64,000 nt of DNA from Daucus carota subsp. sativus (Eukaryota; Streptophyta; Magnoliopsida; Apiales; Apiaceae). The position numbers and the translations under genes were made by a program. Shown piece by piece: positions 50,913 to 61,960 of the stretch. The DNA lies in contig NC_030385.2 of the NCBI RefSeq assembly GCF_001625215.2, forward strand, positions 2,473,135 through 2,537,134, read 5' to 3'. Position 1 is the stretch's first letter. Every line of letters begins with the position of its first letter. Under the pieces are notes generated by a model that saw only the letters and a list, made by a program, of their open reading frames with translations, did no database searches and was not told the origin of the DNA.

Positions 50913-51211
50913 TTAGATTGTAAGAATAGCTGGTGACTATCTAGTGTCCATTACCAGGAAACGCCGTTTTGACGGCGATTGAAGGAGTGCAATAGTGGAA
51001 AGTAGCATTACTGTCTCAGTCTCTCAGAGGCTCGAGAGTATTAAGATGGCTTTATTTTACTGGCTGCCTTCTCCGGTCATTTCGTGCCTCGTAGTTTATA
51101 TTACTGTCTTCCGTCATCTCTGCAAAGTAGACTTGTCGAGTTGCATATGAAGTCTTGTCAAAATTCAGTGACCATTTTGCTTTATTTACAAAACAAATAA
51201 AATATCTATCG

Positions 51212-51330
51212 TTTTTTCATGATGCAGGCTTATATGTCTTACAAATTAGTAGTATCTGTTCTAATACCTTCGGATGAGTCAGAATCAAATCCGGTCCTCC
51301 CGAACAACAAAGGATAAACACATCATATCC
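51212..51330 (-). mobile_element. Decayed SINE of the 7692/19185 family
   Basis: The plus strand carries CATGATGCAGGCTTATATGTCTTACAA..AGTATCTGTTCTAATA..GATGAGTCAGAATCAAATCC..GGATAAAC, matching the SINE copies at 7692 and 19185 along their length but with many substitutions. Box B has decayed to GGATTTGATTCTG (minus strand). No duplication is recognisable, so this is an old copy. Confidence 0.65.
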
Positions 51331-52085
51331 TAAGTGTACTTCTTTTACTTTGTGAATATCATGACTGTTGTTACAGTTATGTTTCGATAGTTATAGGAAG
51401 GTTAGATAGGATATTTAAAGCAGTGTGGAGGAATATGGAATCCGTATACAGAACAAAAACATGAAAACAAATAGAGTAGTATTTAGTGGGTGCACTTTTC
51501 TTGTTACCCCTCGATACTCATTATGATGTTCCGGAATCAATAGACACATACATCTGATCAATTATTCATGAGATATTTAAACCCGATTCATAAAATATAC
51601 GAATATACTTTAATACTCTCTCCGATTGCAACTTCTCATTTATAAATAATAAATATTCTTTTTAAATTAAATCAAACGACCCTATTATATATCAATACAT
51701 TTCTTGTAAATCTAATGGAGTTCAGCTCAAGTCGAACTTATAATTAACATTCAAGTTTATGTCCGTATGAAATTTCGAACTTAAAAATTACAGCCACACA
51801 AATAAGCAAGGTGGAGTGTTCTGGCTCTGGGCATGAATGAAGAAATAAAAAAGCAGCTTGTCAAAACTCATAAAGGTAGGTGATCTTGGAAAGTCCTGAG
51901 CAGAAAGTAACGTGGGGTTCTCCTCTGAGTTTGTGACACCATCCTCTTTATTTCTTCCATCTCGATTTCCTACTTTTTCTCACAACTGCTCTACCCGTGT
52001 GTTTGCTCCCCTGCATTTATTCTTTTTCAATTTTTCTCTCTTTTTAGTTTTTACTCCCCAGCTGGATCCTCTTTTACATGACTAT

Positions 52086-52448
52086 GGGTCTGTTTGGGAG
52101 TGCTGTTAAAAATTGCTGTGCTGTCAGAAAAAGTGCTGGTAAAATAAGTGCTGTTGTAGAAATCAGATAACTGTTTGGTAATTTTTTGATATTACTTATT
52201 TTGAGTTATAATATTAAAAAAATAATGTTTTTGGTGAGGTTTTATAATGAAATCTATAACAGCATTCTGCAAAAGCTGAAAAGCAGCTTTTTCCAAAAGC
52301 ATGGGAGGACCTGCTTTTTCTAACAGCAGCTTTTCAGTTAAAAGCTGCTGTTCAGAAAAGCTGCTTTTCGATTTACCAAACAGTTTTTCACCTGCTTTTT
52401 AGCAAAAAGCTGCTGTTGCTGTCTGGAACAGCAACCCCAAACAGTACC
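52086..52448. mobile_element. Tourist-like MITE with TAT duplication (element 6)
   Basis: The 363-bp element has left end GGGTCTGTTTGGGAG and right end, reverse complemented, GGTACTGTTTGGGG. TAT flanks both sides (52083-52085 and 52449-52451), a variant of the usual TTA. It shares GCTTTTTCCAAAAGCATGGG and the following block with the element at 49918, and carries about 110 bp of extra AT-rich sequence in the middle. Confidence 0.85.
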
Positions 52449-53057
52449 TATGTGTATAAAGGACCACAAAGCCAATGTTTTATTTTTCTTTTCAAAAGAT
52501 AAGTCACATGTACTAACTGTAATAGAAAAAACTAAAATAAACAATTTTAATAATTTACAGCTCCAAGCTAAATAATCAACTCCTTCGAAGGAGATATTAA
52601 CATTTAGGCCACAAGTGGTAAAAATACAAACTTTTGTTTTATAACTTGGTTAAGAAAGATGTTAATTATAACTATGAGCATTTTCCATTCTCTAAAATCT
52701 CTGGCTACAATTTGATAAATCATATCATAAATAAAAAAAATATTACTTGTTCATTACAATCACACTTTACTCCTGTCTAAATTATTGATATTGACGATAT
52801 TTGATATTGGTCTAAAAAAATGATATTGACAATATTTGACAACAATAAGAATTTGTAACAAGAATCCACAACTTCTATTATCGTACTAAAATAAAATATT
52901 ATATATAATAATTTAAAATAATAATATATTATTTTTAAAAGATAATTAATCAATATAAGTATACAACTAATAACAAGGTAATAGGCCCATTTAGTCGGTC
53001 ATTCTCACCCACTCAACACTGTTACAAATACTCAAAATTTATCAAAATTAAAATGTT

Positions 53058-53786
53058 TTTTTTTTTTTTTGAAACAAAAGTGTTAATTTTAATAATAAAA
53101 AGCCATACGGCATCTACACCAATGATCGAGTCGAACAAACAGTAATTTGCAATCGCCTGTTCTCATAAAGAGACAGTTAAACGATATTTTGAAAAAAATG
53201 TATATACAAATACAAGTACCCGCTTCATGCATCCTCGTTGAATTACTGGTACCCTCTTCATCATGCCCTAACAGAGCTATCGTTTGAGCTATCGACCAAA
53301 ACAGCGATTCCATACAAACTTTCATCATCAAATCAAGACCCCGCTTACAATTAAGAAGCGAAAAACAAAACTCTCACCAGGGAGAGAAAACAACCTTAGA
53401 TCTGAGCAGAACCACATAAACAAGAGAAATCGGACTGAAAATCCACCCGCTTTAAACAGAGAAGAAAGACAACGAAATCTCCGATGGTTTTAGATCTAAG
53501 AATTCTTCCGAGAATAGATCCGAAATAGAACCACAAAAACAAGAGAAATCAGACCGAAACTCACCCGCTTGGAAGAGAGACAGCGAAATCTCCGATGGTT
53601 TTAGATCTAAGTTTTTCGAGAAGATGTATTATTTAAAAACTAGAAAGAAAAACAAAGCAATCAAGTGATTTGGGGCTTTCCACCGGTGAAAACCGATGGA
53701 AGCCCCAGGCGGCTACGACAAGAGAGAGGCTAGAGGCTAGAGAGAATTAGGGTTAGGAGAGCTTAAGTTGTCCTCCTACAATGAAT
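53058..53786 (-). mobile_element. L1-like retroposon, short, with perfect 17-bp duplication
   Basis: The flanks carry ATCAAAATTAAAATGTT at 53041-53057 and 53787-53803, 17 identical bases. On the minus strand the insert starts CATTGTAGGAGGACAAC, runs through a CT-rich leader, and ends GCTTTTTATTATTAAAATTAACACTTTTGTTTC followed by a poly-A run (the T run at 53055-53070 on the plus strand). Target-primed insertion with poly-A and a long duplication marks a LINE-mobilised copy. The leader holds two copies of a unit starting TTAGATCTAAAACCATCGGA (minus strand). No reverse transcriptase or endonuclease frame is present, so it is either an internally deleted L1 or a LINE-dependent passenger. Confidence 0.85.
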
Positions 53787-54830
53787 ATCAAAATTAAAAT
53801 GTTATTTTATCTTTTCGAGGACAATTGATATTAAGCTAGGATTAATTACTGGTACTAGTACAAACCACAATTTCCACTGAAATATTTGACCAAGTATTTT
53901 ATGCTCAACACCTTAAAATTGTGTGTTTGAGCTTGAGCATGGTACAAAAAATGTATTGACCGGTCAAAATATTTCACAAAGAATCATTTTCCAGGAAATA
54001 ACTTGCGTGCTATGTTATTCTCCACTTTAGAATTTAAATATTTCAGCAGCGTGAAGAAAAGAAAAATCTCACGGATACATTAATCATGTTAAATATGCAA
54101 AACGCATAAGAATGTTTACATGTGCTCGCCTGCTAGTAACATGTTTAATCAGTGTAATTATCACAGAATAAACACGCATTTTGAGATAATTATCAGCTAA
54201 CAACAGGCTAAACCAAAAGAAACAATAACTATCACGTCACAATTTTACTGGCTGTGGAGGTAACTATCAATGGGAGAATTTAAAGAATTTTAATGTTATA
54301 AATTATTGATTATTAATTATCCTGATTGTTTATGAATAATATATAAGGGAAACTTTTAGTGATATTATTGTAGTTTTGGTTATTTTTTTATGATAGGAGA
54401 ACTAAAGTTTGCTTTCCAAAAGAAAACGAGAACTAAAGTTTAAAATTACAAGTGCTTGTTTTTTTTAAAGAGGCGAAAATTGTTTACATTGATTCAATCT
54501 TTATATTATTAATTTTAATAGTAAATTATTAGTTCTGGATTTAGTTAAGATCGTCTCAACTTAATGACGGTGAAATAAATTGACATAAAATGAAACTTTA
54601 TCATTAAGTTATATGCAGGTTAAACCGTTTTAGAGAATAAAAGGAGATTAGACAGAAAATTGGACAAAAATTGAGGATTAAATTTTAGTTTAAGTAATTT
54701 ACATATAAATTGAGTAAAATTTTATAATATGTACTATAATTGAATAATTAAATTATAAATATCTATTATGAAATTTCCTAGTACCATTATCTATTTTTAT
54801 AAAAATAATATATATTTCAAAAATTATTAT

Positions 54831-55140
54831 GGCCCTGTTTGGAAGTCAGAGGTTTGGGGTGGTTACAATCCGCTAATATCAGTGTTTGGTAGTAAGCGGA
54901 TTGAAATAGAAGTTTGGATCCAAAAAGTTGATTTTGAAAAAGTTACTTTGATGAGCTTTTTGGGTTAGAGTTTTTGGTTTGTGTCAGAAAATACTAATCA
55001 ATCAGCTATTAACCAAACAATTTTACAAGAAACAACTAATTCAATCCGCTAGTCAAAACATCTATTTCAATCTGCTAGTCAAAACATCTATTTCAATCGG
55101 CTAACAGCTAACCGCTAACAGCTAATCCCCAAATAGGACT
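54831..55140. mobile_element. Tourist-like MITE just upstream of the ARM gene (element 7)
   Basis: Left end GGCCCTGTTTGGAAG, right end reverse complemented AGTCCTATTTGGGG, flanked by TAT at 54828-54830 and 55141-55143. The interior carries AATCCGCTA / TAGCGGATT motifs in both orientations and a repeated GTCAAAACATCTATTTCAAT near 55040-55095. It ends only 266 bases before the ATG of the ARM-repeat gene, so it may lie in its promoter. Confidence 0.78.
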
Positions 55141-55406
55141 TATATTTTTTTTGGTTAAATTTTATTAATTTATTTTATAACATAAATGACCCGACAAATA
55201 TTTTGAAAAAAATTGGATAAACAGCCATCTCCCTGTCATATCCCACAGTTCCATTATTTATCAATCAACTTCATAAGTGCCGTTATCTTTTTTTTTTTTT
55301 TAATTGCAAATTCATTCATTCATATATTAGCACTTTCCCGGCACTATCTCTCTCATATTACCCCCTCTCTCTCTCCCTCCATCTCTCTCATTCTCTCTCT
55401 CCAGTC

Positions 55407-57053
55407 ATGAAAGTCTCTGAAGAAGAAGACATCAACAACATCAAGCACCTCGTCCAATCTCTCCTCTCCTCGATTCCCAAGGCACAGATATTCAAAGGCA
55501 AGTGGTCCTCCATCGCCGAAAAACTCTCCGATCTCAACCTCCATCTCTCCGACCTCTCCGACTTTCCCGCCAACTCTCTCTCCGCACCGCTCCTCCTCTC
55601 TCTCTCCGCCACTCTCTCCGACGCCCTCTCTCTCTCCGCTCTCTCCCACTCCCCATCTCTCCCGGCCGGCAAGCTCAAGACCCAGAACGACATCGACTCG
55701 GTGTCGTCTCGGCTCAGCCGCCACGTCGACGACATCGATATTTTGATCAAGAGCGGGGTTCTCCAGGACGACGCCGTTTCAACCCCCGTTTCTAAACGAG
55801 AGTCGGTTCGGGTCAGCTCCAGGAGCCTGATAACCAGGTTACAAATCGGGTCCGACGACGCGAAAATATCGGCGATAGAGTCGCTGAACGACCTTCTCCA
55901 AGAAGATGATAAGAACGTGTTAATCGCGGTGGCGCAGGGCATCATTCCCGTGGTCCTGCGCTTACTGGATTCAAACTCGTCCCCTCAGCTTAAAGAAAAC
56001 GCCGTCGTTTTGATTTCTAGGGTTTCAGTTCTTGATTCAAGCAAGCATGTTTTAATTGCAGAAGGGTTGACTTTAATTCAAGATTTGATTCGGGTCCTCG
56101 AATCGGGTTCCGGATTTGCCAAAGAAAAAGCCTGTATTGTCCTTGAGGCCTTGAGTCAAACCAAGGAGAATGCAAGGGCAATTTCGTCAAGAGGTGGGAT
56201 TTTCACCCTTCTTGATATCTGTCAAGGTGGGACCCCCAATTGCCAAGCTGTTGCTGCTAGTGTGTTGAGGAATTTATCTGGGTTTGCTGAAATCAGGGAG
56301 ATTTTCTCGGAGGAAAATGGGGTTTTGGTGCTGTTAGGGGTTTTGGCTTCCGGGACGATACAAGCGCAGGAAAATGTGATTGGGTGTTTGTGTAATTTGT
56401 GTTTGGATGATGAAAGGTTGAAGCTTTTTGTTGTGAAGGAAGGCGGGGTTGAGTTTGTAATGAATTATTGGGATTCTGTTTCGAATGTTAGGGGTTTGGA
56501 GGTTGCGGTTGAGTTTGTTAGGTGTTTAGTTTCGTGTCATCCGATTGCTGAGGTTATTGTTTCGAGTGGGTTGTTGGGTAGGATTGTATTGGTTTTGAAT
56601 TGTAATGTGTTGGGAGTGAGAGTTGCAGCTGCTAGGGCTGTTTATGATATGGGATACGATATGAAAACGCGAAAGGAGTTGGGGGAATGTGGGTGCATTG
56701 CGCCTTTGGTGAGGATGTTGGATGGTAAAGCTGTCGAGGAGAAGGAAGCAGCTGCTAAAGCATTGGCAATGCTTATGGGATATGCTGGAAATCGAAGAAT
56801 TTTTAAGAAGGAAGAGAGGTCGATAGTTAGTACTGTCCAGCTTTTGAATCCTTTACTAAAGAATTTTGATAGGAAATATGCTGTTTCTATATTGTCATCG
56901 TTTGTTCATTCAAAGAGATGTCGTAAACAGATGATTGCTTCGAGTGCTCTTGTGTATTTGCCTAAGGTTGTGGATATGGATGTCGAGGGTGCAAAAAAGC
57001 TCTTGGAAAGTCTTGGCCGGAGAAAACTCTGGGGTGTTTTTACCGGACCTTAG
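55407..57053 (+). CDS. ARM-repeat protein, single exon
   Basis: Intronless frame of 548 aa starting MKVSEEEDINNIKHLVQSLL. Residues 1-130 form an N-terminal helical region with Ser/Leu-rich low complexity, of the kind that precedes the ARM array in plant U-box/ARM proteins, but no U-box is present. Residues about 150-520 are armadillo repeats: SLNDLLQEDDKNVLIAVAQG, IPVVLRLLDSNSSPQLKENA, KEKACIVLEALSQTKENA, CIAPLVRMLDGKAVEEKEAA. Closest remembered relatives are the At5g50900 type and proteins annotated vacuolar protein 8-like. ARM solenoids bind peptide partners, and the partner here is unknown. The 5' leader (55340-55406) is CT-rich. The first 600 bases are C-rich and the rest AT/G-richer, a clear composition gradient. 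Confidence 0.9.
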   Translation: MKVSEEEDINNIKHLVQSLLSSIPKAQIFKGKWSSIAEKLSDLNLHLSDLSDFPANSLSAPLLLSLSATLSDALSLSALSHSPSLPAGKLKTQNDIDSVSSRLSRHVDDIDILIKSGVLQDDAVSTPVSKRESVRVSSRSLITRLQIGSDDAKISAIESLNDLLQEDDKNVLIAVAQGIIPVVLRLLDSNSSPQLKENAVVLISRVSVLDSSKHVLIAEGLTLIQDLIRVLESGSGFAKEKACIVLEALSQTKENARAISSRGGIFTLLDICQGGTPNCQAVAASVLRNLSGFAEIREIFSEENGVLVLLGVLASGTIQAQENVIGCLCNLCLDDERLKLFVVKEGGVEFVMNYWDSVSNVRGLEVAVEFVRCLVSCHPIAEVIVSSGLLGRIVLVLNCNVLGVRVAAARAVYDMGYDMKTRKELGECGCIAPLVRMLDGKAVEEKEAAAKALAMLMGYAGNRRIFKKEERSIVSTVQLLNPLLKNFDRKYAVSILSSFVHSKRCRKQMIASSALVYLPKVVDMDVEGAKKLLESLGRRKLWGVFTGP

Positions 57054-58750
57054 TGAGGTGATGATCATGATTTCGATTTCACTACTTTGTATGTATCATA
57101 GTTTGTAATTTTGTTAGTAAATTTGTTTGTTATCTGCTTTCTTTTTGTGTTAAAATTGTGATTAGAATTCATAGTAGTAGTAGGTATAGAAATGTGTTAC
57201 TACTCCTTAAGAGTTAAGATTTGTGGGAGTCAATGTTGGAAAATGTAATCTTTTGTTAGGTGACCTAACTGGACTTTTAATAGTTTCTGGCTTTCCAGCA
57301 AACACCAATAAATTAAAAGTAATAATGTCACTTTCTGAGCTCATAATGTATCTGTACTAATATGCTTCTCCTATTATTATGATCTTTGATTGTCTTGAAA
57401 GATTCTATGATACTACTCCTATGTAAAAGTTTCTCTTGGATTGACTTTCAACTCTAAGATTCTATGTATGTCTTGCTGGTTGATGATGATTCTTACAATT
57501 AAAGAAACTAAACTAATATCTTGCATATACACACACTGGCACACATTGAGTTTTGATGTGCATACATTAAAAATTGAGAACTCGTCCGAGTACTCGTTTT
57601 CAACATCTGAGTACTCAATGAACTCCGAATCAGTTAGACCTTTTAGTGCCATGGCATTAACACGGCTGCATAGCATGCCCTCCTGGGATGAACCCGTGAT
57701 ACCACTTTTTAGGATCTTTAGTGCTAACTACTATACCAAAAGCAGCTACTTGTTGGAGATGGCACAACTATATCCTTTACAGTAGTAGCTAGCGCCACGG
57801 TTCGAGTTAGGAAGATGCTGAACACCCCAACAGACCTTTGATTTCCGAGGACTGGGGTGGTACCTGTCACCCAACCGAGTCGAACAAATTTTTACAGCAT
57901 GCTAATACACACAATCTTTACATGTGTGTACTGGCAAGTGCTGTGAATCACAGGTGGAGAAGGAGAGTATTAGTCATGAATCAAGTTTATAATTATAGTT
58001 GTGAAATGCAGACAATGCGAACCACTTGACAGATATTAGTATCTGAAGACCATGTGCACCTGTTTTGTCCTCCGCTTGAACAAGTTCTCTGCTGCTGCTG
58101 GTGGTAGGTATCGTACACAAAACATAAGTTTGGTCCCATTAGGTGTCAATCGGATCCTCTAATCATTTATATGTAATAATTTTACTCAATTATATGGCAT
58201 TACTCAATGGTATAATAATTTTTTTCTTGAAAGCAGAGAGTGAATAGTAATAATCTGTCTGGAAGTAGCATGTTCTAACCCGTGAGGGCATTACTCTTGT
58301 TTTTATGTCAGTTGATACTTATAATAGTAGCTCGAAAACAAGTGATCGCAGAATGGGTTTTACGGTACTCAGGTTTTGCTGGATTAGTAAACAAACATCA
58401 ACGCGCAAGTGTGCGTTATGGTCGGACAATTATATGAATCTAGCGTAAAAACCTATGCGGGGGGTAAGGGTTGGTATATGATTTGAATCCTATTTTAGAT
58501 TTTTTATTTGTTTTATTTAATATTTTTAAATGTTAATCTAATTATTTTTTTAAGTATAGCATATCGTCCATAATTTTTTTAGTTTTATAATAAAAAAGGT
58601 AAATGACATAATATGTGAAACAAATCAGTTAAAATTACAAACTGTAATAGAAAAACTTGCCAATTTCAGCTTTATAAAGACACCGTAAGGAAATGATTTA
58701 TATGTTGACCAATTTTGTCGGTCAGGCCCATGAAGATGAAGGAAAAAGAC
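57054..58750. other. 3' flank of the ARM gene and spacer
   Basis: Probable 3' UTR in the first 150 bases, then spacer DNA. Apart from the tRNA-like relic near 57.7 kb nothing could be assigned. The open frames around 57419-58029 have no family resemblance that I recognise. Confidence 0.5.
57676..57747 (-). pseudogene. tRNA-like relic (Gln-like D-arm)
   Basis: On the minus strand GGTATAGTAGTTAGCAC resembles the D-arm/box A of plant tRNA-Gln, and GGGTTCATCCC sits at the T-arm/box B position about 30 bases later. The anticodon stem does not pair and the acceptor stem pairs only with several G-T wobbles, so it is not a working tRNA. It may be a dead tRNA or the head of an old SINE. Confidence 0.3.
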
Positions 58751-59529
58751 TATATTGGGCTGGTATGTTCGAGATTGGGTCAAATCATATGTGGTCGCGC
58801 CCACATATATCTGACCGCACCCTATCTTCATGGCGCGTCCTGTTGTTGAAGACACATTAATAAATGAAGATAAGAAGGGCAGGAGGGAGCATGTTATGCT
58901 TAGGGGGACGCTCTTGAGCATTTTTGGAACCTACTGTTAATTGACTGAAGACTCTATTTTGTAGTGTGGGGAGTTGTCCTCTCTGAGAGGTAGAGAATGA
59001 AGACTAGAGGAGGCCTTGCTCTATAGTCTGGCTAGGTGTCTTTGTCGAGTAGCTTGTGGAACCTTCTCGAAGATATACCATGAAAGGCTCTATCTCTGTA
59101 GTCTAACGAGTTGTCCTTGTCGGGAAGTAGAGAAGCGCTCTTACATTTGGGGTAAGTCTTGGGTGCTCGAGAGTTTGCAAGGCCCAAGACTAGGACTCAT
59201 CGTATTGGGCCCCTTTCAGGAAGGCGACAGAAGGGGAAGCCTAATCCAATTAGGTTTCTTAGGAGAATAGAACTACGTTCGGCTTGATCCCCTATAAAAA
59301 GAGGTACGTAGGCACATTGTAGGCACGTGCAATTCTTAGGAACAAAAGGCTAGTGACGGGACCCCTAGTTTTCTTCGCGATCTTGAACCCTAAACCTACA
59401 ATCTCAGACACACCTACTTACATCATCACCACTCTTTGGTACGAGTTTGAAGGAGCGGCTACCGTCACAGATCTTGATTCCGGCCACAACCTCAAATTTT
59501 GTTAAGTACCAAATTTCTCCGTTAACAAT
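58750..59529 (+). mobile_element. Probable LTR fragment or solo LTR
   Basis: A block of markedly higher GC than its surroundings, with CCCCTATAAAAAGAGG at 59288-59303 (TATA box), a leader containing AACCCTAAACCT, and an end CCGTTAACA at about 59529 that fits an LTR ...CA terminus. Repeated phrases TCTATAGTCTGGCTAGGTGTC and TCTGTAGTCTAACGAGTTGTC lie in the U3-like part. The 5' TG terminus and the 5-bp duplication could not be fixed, so the left border is approximate. No gag or pol frame was seen. Confidence 0.45.
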
Positions 59530-59683
59530 AAGTATTTTATAGTGCATAAGCATGTAAGTGATCTTGAAATGGTTTTGTATTTATTTTTAATGGATATAAT
59601 CGTCTTATTTATATATATTTATGAATTTTATCTTTAAAATACATTACAAATTTAAAAGAAGAGAGGTTTGACTAGGATACAAT

Positions 59684-59800
59684 GCTAGTACCAAGCTAAG
59701 AGCCCTAGCTGATACTCTACTTGCTAGTACCTAGCTAAGAGCCCTAGTTGATACTCTACTTGCTAGTACCAAGCTAAGAGCCCTAGCTGAAACTCTACTT
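59684..59800. repeat. Three 39-bp tandem repeats
   Basis: The unit GCTAGTACCAAGCTAAGAGC followed by CCTAGCTGATACTCTACTT occurs three times in direct succession (starts 59684, 59723, 59762) with one or two changes per copy. High identity implies a recent expansion. No coding context. Confidence 0.9.
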
Positions 59801-60208
59801 GCCTTTTGAAAAAGAAGAATGAGCTGGAAGCAAAAACATACAAGTATATTGAATCATTAAAGTTTTATTGTCTAAGTGTCCCCGGTCATCTTTGCATGTC
59901 CGAAGGTTAGATGGTAAACTTTCTTGAACGAAAGGGACTCCTGGCAGCAGCTCTTGTATTCTGATATAATTCGTTATACGAGAAAGTATCTTGTGACAAA
60001 AAAAAAGTTTATAATGTTGTCAAAGTTAACAATGATATAATAGTAATGAAATAATATGTGTGTACTCGGACATTGCATACATCCTACTGCAACTATAATG
60101 CACTAGATCCGATCTCTATTCATGACCGTTAAGCTATTGGTTATATAAATGATATATCATACACAAAATGCTCATGCATTAAAGATTTTACATAATCATG
60201 GTACTGCA

Positions 60209-60463
60209 GTTTGCTGGATACCGGCTTTGTAGATACTGGTTTAACAATGATAATGCCCTGAAAGCACTGCATGTCAGAAAGGTATGTCCAGACGTCTTAA
60301 ATTTTTTTGAAAAAGATTGTAGAATTAAACAACATGTTCAATACATGGGACTACAAGGGAATGAGAAAGATGCAGATTTGCTTTACCTTATGAATATGAT
60401 GTTTCGAATAGTAGAGTGTATCATGCAAATCTAAGTAGGAAGGGCTATAAATCTCTAAAATTC
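60209..60463 (+). pseudogene. SCPL acyltransferase-type fragment
   Basis: After an acceptor TACTGCAG, an exon-like block (60209-60281) encodes YWFNNDNALKALHVRK and ends at a GTATG donor. It matches the conserved WANDxxVRxALHVR region of SCPL acyltransferases (clade I, e.g. the SCPL18 type). At about 60409-60463 a second block reads VYHANLSRKGYKSL, matching the segment just before the GDHD catalytic aspartate motif in that clade, but the reading then leaves the family and GDHD is missing. The catalytic Ser, Asp and His regions are all absent. It is a fragment, not related by local duplication to the SCPL45-type gene at the left end, which is from a different clade. Confidence 0.8.
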
Positions 60464-60936
60464 ATTAATGATTCATTTTGAGATTAGTTATACGAGGCCT
60501 CCTGCTTTGATTTAGCTATGTTTGGTCCAAACTTGGAATGTTTTCATCTTAAGTAACAATAATTTGATGAAAAAAAAATCAATTTTTTGGTGCAGAGTGT
60601 ATGCACTCATGGATTGTTTTATAAATTTTAAATATAACTACAATCACACTCAATTGGTCGAATATGCACTTTTCAAATTTAGACAAGAGAATTGAAAGAA
60701 AACAGTTTCTTTTAAAGTGGGCCCTCAGTGCCATGGTTTAGAACTGAATTGTGTATATGGCAAGTCAAATGATATTTCTCTTTAACAGTAGAATAATGAT
60801 ACGATATGCTTTTAATATAAAACCAAGCTTTACATCGAGTTGAATAAGTTATGATCAACTAGATAAAAGTAATAGGAATGAAGGCACAGTGCGTGAAGTA
60901 ATAAGGGATTTTCCTTCTTCAATTTAGTCTTTGAGT

Positions 60937-61535
60937 TTTGCTCAAAGACCTGGGTATGAGCAGCTTGGCACAAAATGTGTTGTCAAGGCTAACCATTTCT
61001 TTGCAGGGTTACCAGAGAAAGACTTAAATCACTATGATGTAAGATAGATTATGTGATTATAAGTTACTAATATCATTTGTTAACTAATAAGATGAAAAAC
61101 AATTATGCCCTTTTTCAAAAAAAAAAATTGGGGTCCTTAAGCTGACATTTCTTCTCCATTAGTGCTATGCATTTTACAAATCAAATTTAATAGCCTTCTG
61201 TATTTTGTTTATCCTTTCTTCTGAAATCATTGATGGAAATTTAAGTATAGTCAATTAGTCATCAATATTGTTCTTTTTGTTATATCCCAAGTTTGTGACA
61301 TTTTTACCTTATTGTCCAAGATATTGCAGGTAACCACCTTGAGGTGTCGTCCAGGAATATGAAACAGAGCTATAATGGCAGAACTCATGAAACCATATAA
61401 AGAATCTGACTTGGGCATGAGATTACCCGCTTGTGATGGCAGAAAGAGTCTGTACACTGCTCGTGAGCTTCTATTTGCATGGAAGGAGTTCAATATCAAA
61501 CTTACAGACGAAGATGATGGAGTCAATGGTCCCAA
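60937..61535 (+). pseudogene. Argonaute N-domain fragment (AGO1/AGO5 clade)
   Basis: Exon-like block 1 (60937-61038) encodes [20 protein letters not shown] then NHYD and ends at GTAAGA. Block 2 (61330-61535) follows an acceptor GATATTGCAG and encodes EVSSRN.., then IMAELMKPYKESDLGMRLP, ACDGRKSLYTARELLFAWKE and FNIKLTDEDDGVNGP. Both sit on family exon borders with the intron kept, so the piece came from genomic DNA and not from a spliced mRNA. The join between EVSSRN and NRAIMAEL needs a frame change (an extra A in ATGAAACAG), and the start of the block is also out of frame. PAZ, MID and PIWI domains are absent. Confidence 0.88.
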
Positions 61536-61960
61536 GTATGAATTTATTGTGTGTTTTTCTTTAATATATTTTTCATATGATTTTTTTTACGAATTTTTAC
61601 AGCTATACGGAAATGTATATTTACAGTTCTGTTTTAGTTTGTTGGCTTCCATAATTAAACTGATATACTCCCTAATATAAAAAAAAACACAATTATATTA
61701 GCAAAAAAAACAAACAAAAAACACATTGACAATAATTTGAAAGCAGAGATAAGAAAGGATTCCTTCTTTTTTTGTTCTTGTTAGAAAGATTTTCTTACGT
61801 ATTCCGACTGCGTTGCGGCGTTGTTGAAAATCTATGCTTTTTATTGATACTTTAAAGGGTAAAATACCATGTCTTGCTCATTGTAAACGTCATAACTTTG
61901 TTTGGTGATGCAGACAATACTATAAAAGACTGCGTCTTGACTAAAGAAAGGAAGTCTAGA

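Noticed and set aside
55353..55945. Antisense frames of 123 and 185 aa
   Set aside because: They are shadows of the C-rich 5' part of the ARM-repeat gene; no family resemblance and no leader or splice logic.
57419..58029. Several 60-114 aa frames on both strands
   Set aside because: None resembles a known family, and the only structure seen is a decayed tRNA-like segment.
61251..61680. 94-101 aa frames read as a gene
   Set aside because: The plus frame is the Argonaute fragment running into its intron; the minus frame is its shadow.
61794..61845. GC-rich GACTGCGTTGCGGCG segment as a possible Helitron 3' hairpin
   Set aside because: The stem is not a clean inverted repeat and no CTRR follows at the right distance.
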